From Anthostomella pinea (Eukaryota > Ascomycota > Sordariomycetes > Xylariales > Xylariaceae), in assembly GCA_963556695.1 (NCBI GenBank), contig CAUWAG010000003.1, positions 7,812,001 to 7,876,000 on the forward strand: a stretch of 64,000 bases of DNA, written 5' to 3'. Below, piece by piece: positions 23,288 to 34,216 of this stretch. Position 1 is the first letter of the stretch, and the number at the start of each line of letters is the position of its first letter. Below the pieces are notes generated by a model, which did no database searches, was not told where the DNA came from, and saw nothing but the letters and a program-made list of their open reading frames with translations. The translations under genes were made by a program, and so were the position numbers.

Positions 23288-23788
23288 ATGACAGGTCGAA
23301 GATATAGCTGCAACGAGGTTGCGAGCGATGCCATGGTCCCCGGTCGGAGATACATCAAGAGGATCGGAGAGGACCAAACGGTTCAGCACCAGCAAACAAT
23401 AGCTGGCACAATAAAACCTCGAGAGCGACGGGTATACGAGGAGTGCCGCATATGTCTAGATCTCGAAGATGGGACCGAGCATACCACACTCCCCTGCGGC
23501 CACTCTTTCCATCCCCAGTGTATACTGAACTGGATGCAAGCTTCCAGAAAAACAGACTGCCCGCTCTGCCGCCGGAGTCTCAGGCATCAGTTATGTGCCC
23601 ATCCCCTCAACGAATGCCTTCTGATTCCTGGGGGCCGTCTCCCGGCCGACACTTTTGAAGCACGGTGCAAGGCCTGCCTCGACAAACGGGAGGAAGACCT
23701 CATCAGATTTTACTTTGACCGGTCAGAGATGTGCATAAAAACTTTCAGCACACTTTCTCATGTCTTCCTTACCTTCTGGTTGCTGTGA
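23288..23788 (+). CDS. RING-H2 finger protein, probable E3 ubiquitin ligase (166 aa)
   Basis: Single-exon gene. Residues about 53-95 form a RING-H2 domain: CRIC, then [10 protein letters not shown], then WMQ and CPLC, giving the C-x2-C...C-x-H-x2-H-x2-C...C-x2-C zinc ligand pattern with the conserved Trp. RING-H2 proteins recruit ubiquitin-conjugating enzymes. The flanks have no other domain; the C-terminus ends in a short hydrophobic stretch ([14 protein letters not shown]) that may be a weak membrane anchor. The gene sits beside the RIP-mutated block, so it may belong to a fast-evolving family. Substrate unknown. Confidence 0.82.
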   Translation: MTGRRYSCNEVASDAMVPGRRYIKRIGEDQTVQHQQTIAGTIKPRERRVYEECRICLDLEDGTEHTTLPCGHSFHPQCILNWMQASRKTDCPLCRRSLRHQLCAHPLNECLLIPGGRLPADTFEARCKACLDKREEDLIRFYFDRSEMCIKTFSTLSHVFLTFWLL

Positions 23789-23934
23789 AACAGCAAACCA
23801 GCTGCAAGGCCACTGGGGCGATGTGACGTGACAAGCGGTCCAACATCTAACTATCTATCTACGTATGCTGGCTACGTACATGGTATGATGCCTGACGGCT
23901 CCCGATGTCAATTTGAACCTCCGTCAGGGTATCG

Positions 23935-25096
23935 CTACTGAACAACATCCTTCGGCAGCATAACCAACCACAACGTCCCGACCTCCAATCCCATCGGCGT
24001 CGCCGGCATCGCTATCTCCAAAGGCGCCAAATACCTCTCCAGCACCGCCATCTGATCGCCCGCACCCGTCCCCTGACCCCCAACCCACGCCCTCCCCACC
24101 AGCTCCTCCGCCCCAACACCGCCGCCCACAACCTGCGCCAGCCCCCTTCCATCCATCAGCGCCGCATGCAGCCCCCGCGGATGGAACCAGTCCCGGTTCG
24201 CACACGCAACATACACATCCGCGCGCTCCCGCGGCGTCAGCGGTCTCCGCGCCACGGCCCCCGGCAGCGAGAATATGGCGCCGACGGTGCGCAGCGCAAA
24301 GCCGAGCGGCAGGGCGATACCGCCCTGCACGATGGCGCTCACGCCCGCGCCGACGAGGTTGCCCCGTCGCGCCTCTGTGACGATGTTCCGGCCGACGTCC
24401 CGGGCGTGCGCGGCGGTCTCGCGGCCCACGGTGCGCGGGACGGCGCCGAGGTTTTGGGCCATGTCCGCCGTGTGCTGCAGGGCGCTGCTTGTACGTTAAC
24501 ATCCTGTCTTTAAACCCGTACGGCCATTTCCAAGATGAAGAAGGGAAGGAAACAACAAATATTGTTCTTAAATACAAGGCCTAGGGTCTTGGGATGGAAT
24601 GTTCTTATACGTACCGCTCTGACACGCGCGACGATAGAAATGCCGATAGTGTGGATAGGAAGGAGCGGAATGAGGTGGCGGGGATGCCGTGGCGGAGCAG
24701 AGAGGGCGCGTAGGCGGGGAGGAAGGGGGCAGTGGGCGTGGGTTGGGTTTGGGGGATGGCGATGGGGCGGTGGTGTTGTTGTTGTTGTTGCTGTGGGGTG
24801 CTGGTACTCGAGCTGGCAATGTTTGAGCCGGATGGGGTTGAGTAGGGCGGTAATGCGGCGTCGGAGACGGAGGGAAAGTTGAAGGGCTCTTCTACTGTCG
24901 GTCCTGTTGTCGTTCCTGTTGTCGGTTTTGTTGTCTGCCCGGGTCTCTTGGCTGGTGGTGCCGGAGGCGGTGCTTCCGCATCGTTGGCACGGCTGCTTGA
25001 TGTTCCTAGCAGAGTGGTCTCGTCGTATGCTGGCGGTGCATCTTCATCGGCCTGTGGCCGCCCTTCGCCCGTCGTTTCTCTCTTATTAAAGACCAT
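23935..25096 (-). CDS. Conserved hypothetical protein with PY motifs (344 aa)
   Basis: Exons are 25096-24615 and 24487-23935; the 127-nt intron has a GTACGT donor, GTTAAC branch and CAAG acceptor and keeps frame. The N-terminal half is disordered and Pro/Ser/Thr-rich with two PY-like motifs (PPAYDE, LPPYS), typical docking sites for Rsp5/Nedd4-type WW domains, and a Gln run encoded by a CAA/CAG microsatellite. The C-terminal half is a folded domain beginning LQHTADMAQNLGAVPRTVG and containing hydrophobic Gly-rich segments (GAGVSAIVQGGIALPLGFAL), RADVYVACANRDWFHPRGLH and a final WLVMLPKDV. I do not recognise the domain by name; the layout looks like a conserved ascomycete family. Confidence 0.78.
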
Positions 25097-25834
25097 GATG
25101 AGCGGCAATAACGAAATATCTGAAGTAGATTGCTATTGAATGTACAATTGGCCGAATCGAGCTGGTGGTGGCTACTCTCAGTAGTGCTTACGTGTGAATA
25201 TGTACGAACTCCTTGTCCGCATGTGTAAGTCGAGAAGGAACTACTAACAAGGCTTCACGTGGAGGATTTGAGTGAGATCTTATAGGACTATATGTCCGTA
25301 GGGATCCCCCTCCATCGCGCTGTCACCCTTGTCAGTCGGCCGCGTGGCAGCTAGGCACTGCTACGCCCCTCCATGAGAGGCTGTGCTCGTTCTCGCTTAG
25401 ATAGAAGTGGAACGTACACCCCTGGTTTAGCTAGCAGGTAAGGATGCATTTGTTGTAAGTAGAATCTGATCTCAATGCTTAGAGTTTGATTGAGCCATGC
25501 CGTAAGGAGACTTATGAGGGGTGGCTGATTGTACCGACCTTTTTAGATAATAAAATGCAGGCCATGAACGTAATACGTACTCGCTGCGAGTGGACGCATG
25601 ACACTACGCTCACTCGATCATCAAATGTTACAGCATCAGAGCAAGGTAAAAAACTTTAGTATATTCAAGGAATCAAATGATTGTATGGGGTATTATCTCA
25701 GACTCAAAAATGTCAATGTCTCCAAGCACTAATCTCGCTCTTATCCCACCATAGACATTAGCCATCAGGTGGGAACTGATATGGTCACTGCCAATTCAAT
25801 TCAACCCAATCCAGTCACACCGCATCGAACCCTC
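25097..25834. other. Intergenic region
   Basis: The 738 nt between two minus-strand genes include the promoter of the PY-motif gene and the 3' region of the His/Pro-rich gene. No other feature is seen. Confidence 0.4.
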
Positions 25835-28117
25835 CTAGTCCTTTCGTCCGAGGTGCTCGTCGAGGGATGATCCCGTGAAGGACGAATCGCTGGGAGTGTA
25901 GGTGGAACTCCCCGGCGTATATCCGAACCCATCGGCAACCATCTCCAAGTCAAGCATGGTCTCATCGTATGCCGGAAGGCTCTCGTCCGCGTAGTCCGCG
26001 AATGCTGATGTAGGGCTGGGCGGCGTAGGGGCATGGCGCTCTTGCATCCCAGATGGGTATGTGTGCGACCGGCCTTCTTCCGCCGCGACCATCTCGCCGA
26101 CGATGTCGGCGGCTGTGCGGAGCTGCGAGATTTCTTGCTCCATCGTCGTGGACGTGTTGTCTTCCTCCTCGCTGTCCGAAGCGTGAAGCCGTCGTAGCAT
26201 GGCTTCCTTCTCCTCGTCTTCGACATTCCGACGTCCGAGGATTCGTCTCATCCATTGGACACTCTTGTTGTACTTGGTTCGAGTGGCCGATTGTCCTTCA
26301 CACCGACTACGGCGTTCACGCGAGCTTGAGAAACATCGAGTGTGTAAGGCACTGATGAGGAATGCTAGAACTATAACTGAAGCCAGGATACGAAAAATTG
26401 GCGCGGTGGGATGGAAGTCGAAAGGCTGTCTTCTGTCAGAAAATGGACAGGTCTTGGGATCAAGGGTTACTCACTCGTCGACCATGTGGAGGTGGGCCAC
26501 GATGACCTTCGTGTGGTCTAGGAACTTTGCCAGGAGGCGGTGGCGGTGGCGGGACATCCTCGCCGGTGAAGTGCATTGGTCGTTCTTGTTCAGTGCCTTC
26601 GTCGGAACCTGTGACCAAATGCCCAGGGCGCTCATGGGGTGGCGGTCTTTCATGGCCGAACTCTGGAGGTGGTCGGCTATCAAATTCATGCGGTGGAGGT
26701 GGGCGTCGTCCGTGCCCGAAGTCTGGAGGCGGTGGTCCATGAGGAGGCGGTCGCATGTCCGAGCCATCGTGAGGAGGGCCATCGTGGGGAGGACCATCGT
26801 GATGAGGACCATCGGGCGGTGGAGGACGCGTATCATGTCCGTGATAAGGCGGGGGAGGGCCCTCGGGAGGCGGTGGTGGGCGCCCGTCCGGACCATGATG
26901 AGGAGGCGGCGGTCCGTCCGGGGGTGGCGGCATCTTGCCGTGGCCATGATGCGGAGGTGGAGGGGGTGGTGGTCGCTCTCCGTGGCCGTGATGCGGCGGG
27001 GGCGGAGGGCCATCCGGAGGCGGCGGTCGCCTTTCGTGTCCGGGGTGAGGTGGTGGCGGGCAATGGCAGAAAGGTGGTGGCGGGTGGTGGAAGTGAGGCG
27101 GTTTGCCATGAGGAGGCTTCCCGTGCGGCGGGTGGAAAGGTGGGGGTGGAGGAAACGTATGGTTTCCATGAGTGTGGTTGCCGTGGTGCGGTGGCCATTT
27201 GCCATGTGGCCCCTTGCCGTGGTGTGGGAATGGCCAATGTGGTGGTCCATGTCGACCAACACCAAAGAGTCCGGTATCCTCCCCATAGAACTTGCTAGCC
27301 ACTCCCTTTACACGGCCGTACACTGCCTTGACGATACACTTCAGGCTGTCACACTCGCCGAGCGAATGTAGCTCCTCTGGTCGGCCAAGGTCGAAAGTCT
27401 CAAGTATATATTGAAACTTGATCGCAACTGACCGCTCAAGTTCCCTGAGCTGCTCCTTCATCGCCTCGAGCTCAGCTAATTCGGCGTCCAGATCTGCGGC
27501 AGTCCCATCCTTGGAGACAACTTCAAGCTCAGGGTCTGGTATGGTATACTCGGCCCCTTCAACGAAGAAAACGGACATCGGCGCCGTCTGTTGAAATTGA
27601 ACCGAGAAACCAACGTCTTCGACCTTCTTGTTATCAATGTAGATAACATCGAATGTCATCAACTGGCCTTTGAACTCATTGTCCAAGTGGACGCAAGTGA
27701 ACTTCCAATTGGCGACGAGGATATTGCCGTTGGCCGTCGTGACCGATCCTGACCCAACGCCGATGTCATCCTGTACCAGCGTCTGTCCGTCGAGGGTAAT
27801 ATTTCCATAGTCGCAGGGGCTCGTAGACTCAAGAATATTAAATTGAAGCGTCTAATCACCTCGCTTAGTAAGTGTGTCGTAGTAGTGGCTTTCGGTAACC
27901 ATAGGCCCACAACTCACCGTTTCCTGGAAGACGTCGCTATTTGTTTTACCGTTGAGGTCAAGCTGGATCAACGCGTGTGGGACCTTGACTTTGAGCGTTC
28001 ATGTCAGAACCATTTTATCTCCTTGCCTTAGGCAGCAGTCTTACCTTCATCATAACTTGGGAGCGCAATCGCCAGCGCCGGCGCCAGCAACAACGCGGCC
28101 TCGAGCAGGCCACGCAT
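25835..28117 (-). CDS. His/Pro-rich single-pass membrane protein with signal peptide (703 aa)
   Basis: Exons are 28117-28045, 27988-27918, 27851-26475 and 26425-25835; all junctions are GT-AG and keep frame. The product has a signal peptide (MRGLLEAALLLAPALAIALP), a folded ectodomain of about 180 residues with a coiled-coil stretch (LDAELAELEAMKEQLRELER) and a few cysteines, then about 260 residues of H/P/G repeats (HGPPPPP, HHGHG), a membrane segment (IFRILASVIVLAFLISAL), a basic stop-transfer stretch (SSSRERRSRCE) and an acidic cytosolic tail with LPAYDE. The layout suggests a type I surface protein. The His/Pro region could bind metal or span the wall, which is inference. The family occurs as unnamed proteins in fungi. 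Confidence 0.82.
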
Positions 28118-29381
28118 CGTGGAGAATTAGGCAGTGAGAGACAGTATGGGAATGGAACAACAACAAAAATGAATAAAGTGACCTTGGCGTAGGAAGAACA
28201 CGAAACCACCCACGAGAGAGAGGGTGTCCGGTGAAGAGAAGCACAGAATGGCTGCCTAGTATGCGGGCTGTGTGGGATATGTAATGTAAGACGCCCGAGT
28301 TGCTGGGAAGCTGCAGTACGACGCCGCTCATTACCACGCTGTGTCTGCGTGTGGGGGGTGCCACGCGGACGGCCTCTGGGTTTTCTGACTCGTCCGGCCG
28401 CAGCGGCAGAGCACATCAGTGGGATCACGCCAGAGCAGATAACAGACACCGCAGACAGCGGATGAACTGCGCGTATCGTCAACGGTGAACCCACTTGGTT
28501 GGTGCCAGACGCTCTGACGCTCCGCCCTGGGAATGACCTAATGCGGGATATCCCCTGAGGCTGCGCAAGCCCATCACCACTTGGGCCGGGGCCCATCACG
28601 TCGCTGGCCAATCATCGTCAACTAGCTGACGAGGCCTCTTCCTTTCCCTAACCCACTTGGAACCCTTGGAACCGGACTGGACTGACGCCAAACAAGTGTC
28701 AAGCGGAAGCTCGCATGTTGGCATGTCTGCAGTTCGCGATGAGAGGCGCGTATGTATGCAGTATGAAGTAATCGAAAAGAGCGAGACAACCACTTGATGT
28801 TGAAATGGTTGTGTTCAATCCATGGAACACGGTAATCTGTTGCGTGTGATGCTCTTCTTCAAGTCGAGGTCTCTTCGGATAAGAGGAGGTCATAAGAATC
28901 AACAGTATAGAAGTCTACCTCCGAAAATCAATTGCCCACCCTAATAAGGGGTTCCACGAGGAGACAAGCAATTGCCAAGATACTGCAACGGCTTTGAGGT
29001 TGTGACAGTTGGGATTGTCCATGATCATGCAGGTGATGGGATGGCAGCCGGATGTGCTCCGTCCGACTGCCGAGAGTTTTCTGACAGTGCCCCCCACATG
29101 CTATTGGTGAGTGGCCCAAGCTCACAGCCGCAGTGCAGCTGTGTGGCTTGTGCAGCTACACCATGTGGCTTAGCCTGAGTGGCTCATGTGAGCAGCGAGC
29201 ACCCTTGATCAATCCGATCTGGTTGCTGCTGCACTATCCCCCCACCAAAATCTGGAGCTACCATAGCATCATCATCAGCCTTGTCAAGCAACTCCAGCTT
29301 CCTTGTCGCACTGTTCGACGCTCGAATTAAACGCGACCAACTGTGATATCTGGTCGTGCGCAACTTTCTACAGCATTCAAG
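28118..29381. other. Intergenic region between divergent genes
   Basis: About 1.26 kb separates the minus-strand membrane-protein gene and the plus-strand LSM4 gene. No coding or repeat signal is supported; it must hold both promoters. Confidence 0.4.
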
Positions 29382-29933
29382 ATGGTATGGGAGTCCACTG
29401 CCACCCTCTGTGGCTTATGCGCTAATACAGATACTATCAGTTGCCTCTCGGTCTCTTGAACGCGGCGCAAGGCCACCCCATGCTTGTCGAGCTGAAGAGC
29501 GGAGAAACCCTCAATGGTCACTTAATACAATGCGACACCTGGATGAACCTGACGCTCAAGGAGGTGATACAGACGAGTCCGGTATACTTCACGCTATTCC
29601 CACTGCTTAGACCGGAGCGGTAGCTAATGTCGGATGGTGCAGGAAGCAGACAAATTCGTGCGCCTTCCCGAGGTCTACGTGAAGGGAAACAACGTACGTT
29701 GCGGCTCTATGTCTCGACACACCTACCAACGCTAACGATCGACGCAGATCAAATACCTCAGAGTACCCGACGAAATCGTTGACCTTGTCAAAGACCAACA
29801 ACACGGACAGCAGGGCGGCGGCTACAGAGGACGCGGTGGACAGCGTGGAGACCACGGCGGAAGAGGAGGCGACAGAGGTGGACGCGGCGGCCGGGGCCAG
29901 GGAAGAGGGCGTGGTAGAGGCCGAGGTGCTTGA
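29382..29933 (+). CDS. LSM4: U6 snRNA-associated Sm-like protein LSm4 (126 aa)
   Basis: Exons are 29382-29384 (the ATG alone), 29441-29581, 29643-29693 and 29748-29933. The product begins [19 protein letters not shown], a near-invariant LSm4 start, and contains Sm1 ([17 protein letters not shown]), Sm2 (VYVKGNNIKYLRVP) and a C-terminal RGG tail ([14 protein letters not shown]). LSm4 is part of the nuclear LSm2-8 ring that binds U6 snRNA and the cytoplasmic LSm1-7 ring that activates mRNA decapping; the RGG tail supports P-body assembly. The first intron has two candidate AGs 10 nt apart; only the second (29440) gives the correct frame. Confidence 0.97.
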
Positions 29934-30601
29934 GACCGCAGTGTGGATGGCATCTGAGTTCACACCATACAAAGGGACAGTCGAGCACAAGCCAAGAGCA
30001 CAACGAAGGGCTCCAACTACACAAGAGCACATTGGCCTATTATTGGGGGAATCACCGCTCGACAGGGAGAGTCAGGGCATAGCTAGTGCTTCATCGAGAA
30101 ACCCAACACTTCTTGTAGTGTCCTCATGGAGCAGGTGTCAGAGGACCCAGCGGTCTCGAGTGGATGACCTGCACATGCTCTCAAAATAGTTGAGAGCATC
30201 AACTTGACCCTCCCAGGCTCCACGATGTTGAAGGCTATCGTATCGAGTTGCCATGCTCGAGTTGAGTAAGATGGTAATAGCCTGTAAAGACACCAGAACT
30301 TGGCTAGGTACCTAGTGAACAAAGTTTTTGTGCAGAATAGAAAGCCTTCTCGCGACTGTGAGGACAGGAGCTCATGCCTGCCGGATGGGTAAGCTCATAT
30401 AAATGTAAATGTAAGTGTTCAGTTGCCAATGTTCTGAGCTGGGTGACCAGCTGGCGGCCAGCTGGAACTCGACATTGAATCTTAGCGCACCAGCCATGGA
30501 TCTCCGATCTAGCGATTCGCTGGTTTCCTTGCCATATCCATCACCAGATTGTCTCAAGGCTTGCGGCTTGCGGCTTGTGCCCGTCGACTTGTCCCTTCTC
30601 A
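29934..30601. other. Intergenic region
   Basis: The 668 nt between LSM4 and the PPR gene hold the LSM4 3' region and the PPR promoter. No further feature is seen. Confidence 0.4.
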
Positions 30602-32579
30602 ATGCCAGGAGAGCGCATCATCATCGATGGGCTCTGGCGTTGTTTATGCCCCTCAATCGACCTGATCTCTCTCCCTAAAGCGACCCGCCTCCCGCATCTT
30701 CCGCACAAACGACCGACTTTTCAAACCCGCCGCCTTGCTCCAAGCCCGCAAAGACAATGCCGACGCGAGTTTCGCCGTGTCCCGTATGGGAACGGGACAG
30801 GCACAGTCCACACACGCCCACGCCATGATCATGACGCGGTCGAGCAATCGCGTATCGCATACCTGAAGAGAACTGCTCAACGAAGTCCCTGGATACCACG
30901 CACGTTATTCGAAGGGGTTGATTCTTTCAGCAAGAAATTGGACAGGATACCAACCACGACTATCTATGCGGCCCTGCAGGAGCTTCCACAAGTGGAAGGC
31001 ACGTACCACTCCATAGTGAAGCTCGTGGAATACCTGGTGCAAGAAAGAGATCAAAAGCCGAACGTCAGGCTCTACGAATGTCTCATCCGAGCCAACATCG
31101 ACAAGAACCACGGCTCTGCCGAGGTTGCTGGCCGACTACTGCAGGAGATGATCTTGTACAAGATCGCAGCGACACCGCAAATCTACCAAGCTCTGTTAGA
31201 AGTCAGGGATGTTCTTCAGCGAACCGAAGTACTTGCTAGCTAACACGGAGTTGTAGGTCACAGCTGTGCATCCTGATTACGTCCTTCGGTCTACGGTACT
31301 CTTCGACATGAAGAACCGATGGTACTCGGTCACTCCAAATGACCAAATAAGCATCATCGTCGGGCTGTTGCGAGATGGACAATACGAGGTTGCGCTCGCG
31401 CAGTTGGAGGAGATGAACAAGAATCCCAGCGCAATCCCCTTGTGGCTTTATGATGTCTTCCTCTACGTTTTCGGCGATCTAGGTTTTCACGACGAAGCCT
31501 TTGCCATTCTGAAACATCGTCAGCGAATTGCCGATATACTCGATAGCCCCTTATCATTGAGTGCCTTGCAATTTTTACTCGACGCATTCAGCAGAGATGC
31601 CTTCTACCCTGGCATCAAATACATATGGGACCGTTTCGTTACGCCAGGGTATCTTAACCCTTCCGACGCCGTCACTACGAATATACTCAATGCGGCGTCG
31701 AGACACGGTGACACGGCTTTAGCCATTGGTACGATCCAGGCGTTGTCGGCCCGTGGTAGGAAATTGGACCTGCATCATTACGAAGCTCTGATCCACGTCC
31801 ACATTCAGCATGGAGATCTTCGAAAGGCATTCATCATTATGTGTATTATGCACAAAGCCGGCCTCTCTCCAGACTTGTCGAGCACGCGATCGATATTCTG
31901 GATGCTCCGCGATTCATCAGCCGCAACCGACAGCGCGCTCGAGATTCTTCATGAGCTCAGGTTGCGATACACGGTTCCAAGCGCTGCTTTCAACGTCATA
32001 CTGGAGGCTACTGAGATTCATCGGAGCTTCAAGGTTGCGTTGGACATGTACCGGAGTGTGCGACAAATATGTGCGGACGGTCCAGACATCGAGACGTACA
32101 ATGACATCCTGCTGCGCCATTGCACGTACCGAAAAAGCATGAACTTCCTTGTGGCAGAGATGGAAGCTTTCTCCATCGTTCCCAATAAGACTACCTACGA
32201 TCATCTCATTCGGATTTCCACCCTGCAAGAGGACTATGAAACGGCATTCCAGTACCTCGAGGCGATGAGGGCCCGTGTAATTCCTGGCCTGCCAGAGGGC
32301 TGGTGGATGAGCAAAGACTCGGCTCTGGCCCTCATTCGGAGGTGTATCTTAGCAGAGGACTTTAGGGTCGAGGACATCATCAAGCAATGTCGAAGTCGAG
32401 GCATGGCTATTGACGGAGAGCTGCAGGCATTGGTCGAGAAAGTCCAGCAGCCCAAGCAGGCCAAACAGTCGGAAACTGGAACAGCTGCTGGGGAGCAGAT
32501 ATCATCGGGTCAGGTCGTGGTTGGAACGTTGCTGGAGCCGCAAACTCCAACAGTTGACGTTCAGTCTATGTCAGCCTGA
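30602..32579 (+). CDS. Mitochondrial pentatricopeptide repeat (PPR) protein (about 640 aa)
   Basis: Exons are 30602-31201 and 31257-32579; the intron has a GCTAAC branch and TTGTAG acceptor. The donor may be at 31202 or 31211, both in frame. The ATG at 30602 starts MPGERIIIDGLWRCLCPS, followed by an Arg-rich stretch that fits a mitochondrial presequence. The body is a series of helix-pair repeats of about 35 residues, for example TIYAALQELPQVEGTYHSI, LHHYEALIHVHIQHGDLRKA, ETYNDILLRHCTYRKSMNFL and TTYDHLIRISTLQEDYETAF. Fungal PPR proteins of this type bind organellar transcripts and act in their processing, stability or translation; which transcript is unknown. Confidence 0.88.
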
Positions 32580-32874
32580 GCCGATAGTAGGCGATCAGAC
32601 GCAAATCCGACTCCCATCTGATATATACCTATACCTACATGTACCCTCGGCTTAGTGACCTGAACCTCGCTGTTGATTCAGACTTGAAGAGGAGTTGGGA
32701 ACACCAATGATTTCCATCCTAGTTATTATCACGCTTACTGCCACCATCCTGAAATAGCCTCACTCTTTTATATTCAACGAGCCCCCGAACCTCTGATCCC
32801 CTGAGCCCCTATTCAAATGCATTACCACCACCACTATCGCCACCACCGCCTCTACTCAGTCAAAACCGCAAAGT

Positions 32875-33066
32875 TTAGGTACTCATACTCCGCAGCCGCG
32901 CCCCAAATAAACAAAGCACCCAAATGCCCGCAACGCCAATAGTGCTCAAGCCCGCCAGCCGTGTCGTGATGTGCGCCAGGCCCAAGTCCTCAAACAGCGG
33001 CTTCGCGGCCAAGATGCTCGCAAACGCCAGCACGGACCGGAAGAAGTCGTTGCCGGCAAACAGGCG
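32875..33066 (-). pseudogene. C-terminal relic of an MFS (DHA1/polyamine-type) transporter
   Basis: About 63 residues match the end of a fungal DHA1 transporter: RLFAGNDFFRSVLAFASIL, a central LFEDLG and LAGLSTIGVAGIWVLCLFG, ending ARLRSMST and a stop. The rest of the transporter is absent; upstream sequence is unrelated and runs into the promoter of the exonuclease gene 230 nt away. It is a decayed fragment, not a short gene. Confidence 0.6.
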
Positions 33067-33292
33067 TATGGTTGACAAGGAGTGTGTTTCAAGCGTGGAA
33101 ACGCTAACATCCATTCATCATGATGGCGTTTTTGAAGCTGTAGCACAGACAATGATTGAATCATTGGTCGGGTACGAGAGGGGTAGTCCGGATTAGCATG
33201 TGAAGAGGAGCGAACTGGTCTTTAATATCTTGACGTTGACAAAACGACCTGCTTCGACATGGCAAAACATCAACAAATGTTGCACCATAACC

Positions 33293-34216
33293 ATGTCTGC
33301 TCCTTCGCCGTCCCCGACCTTGATATCCTCTTTTTCAGACTTGAGAGTCTTTCTCTCCTCGATCCAACCGTCTAGCACGATCTATTTGGACCTCGAGGGC
33401 CAGAATCTCAGCCGAAATGGAACCCTTCTCCTCCTGATCGTACTCGTCTATCCCGCACAAGTAACAAAAATCATTGACGTACAAGAACTCGGGATGTTAA
33501 CTTTCTACACCTGCGGGTGGACCAACAGAAAGACTCTCAAAGATATCCTCGAGGATCCTGACATCTCCAAATGTCTCTGGGACGTACGCAATGACGCCGA
33601 CATCCTCTACGCCCACTACAATGTCCGACTCGGGGGCGTCACAGACGTGCAGCTTCTTGATAATGCCTCCCGCGCCGACGACAAGACCTACCTCCGCGGG
33701 TTTGACCTTTGCGTCGAAAAGGACTTGAAGCTGCCGTTCATGGACCGCCATCGCTTTGCGAAAACCAAGAGAGAAGTACGGGCTTTGATGCCCAACAACA
33801 TCTTAGCTCCCCGCCCTTTGGACGACCAGACGATGCAGTACTGCGTCAACGACGTCAAATATCTGCCCCTACTACAGGATGTCTACGTCAAGCGCATCGA
33901 CAAGCAAAGGATGAAGAAGGCTATGGATGAGAGCGCCCAGCGCGTGGTCGACTCCTGCGGCGCCGCCTACGACCCGCAGTCCGAGAAGAAGAAGTTAAGG
34001 CCTTGGGGTTCGGGGTCAGCCGGAAACGAGTTGACAGTCGATCAATTTCTTGAGATGTGGGAGGACAAGCGGATGGATGATATGCAACGGGATTTGCTCG
34101 GATATGACAGCTATGACGATTACAACGACGAAGACCGCTACGACGATGACCGCTTCGGAATGTGCTCTAAAGACGCTGCATTCGACGACACTTTCGATAG
34201 TTGCTGGGAGAAATAA
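33293..34216 (+). CDS. 3'-5' exonuclease domain protein (DEDD superfamily, RNase D-like; 307 aa)
   Basis: The ATG at 33293 (ACCATGTC context) is chosen; an in-frame ATG at 33200 would add 31 unlikely residues. The exonuclease core spans about 15-210 with Exo I (IYLDLEGQNL, Asp and Glu ligands), Exo II (CLWDVRNDADILYAHYNV) and Exo III (QYCVNDVKYLPLL, with the Y/C-x-x-D pattern of DEDDy enzymes). Such domains hydrolyse RNA or DNA 3' ends using two metal ions. After the core come a charged linker (QSEKKKLRPWG) and an Asp/Tyr-rich acidic tail (YDSYDDYNDEDRYDDD). Similar stand-alone proteins are widespread in fungi; the substrate is not known. Confidence 0.88.
   Translation: MSAPSPSPTLISSFSDLRVFLSSIQPSSTIYLDLEGQNLSRNGTLLLLIVLVYPAQVTKIIDVQELGMLTFYTCGWTNRKTLKDILEDPDISKCLWDVRNDADILYAHYNVRLGGVTDVQLLDNASRADDKTYLRGFDLCVEKDLKLPFMDRHRFAKTKREVRALMPNNILAPRPLDDQTMQYCVNDVKYLPLLQDVYVKRIDKQRMKKAMDESAQRVVDSCGAAYDPQSEKKKLRPWGSGSAGNELTVDQFLEMWEDKRMDDMQRDLLGYDSYDDYNDEDRYDDDRFGMCSKDAAFDDTFDSCWEK

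Noticed and set aside
26199..27371. Long plus-strand open frame (390 codons)
   Set aside because: It is antisense to the His/Pro-rich exon; the Arg/Trp-rich composition follows from the complement of Pro/His codons and carries no domain.
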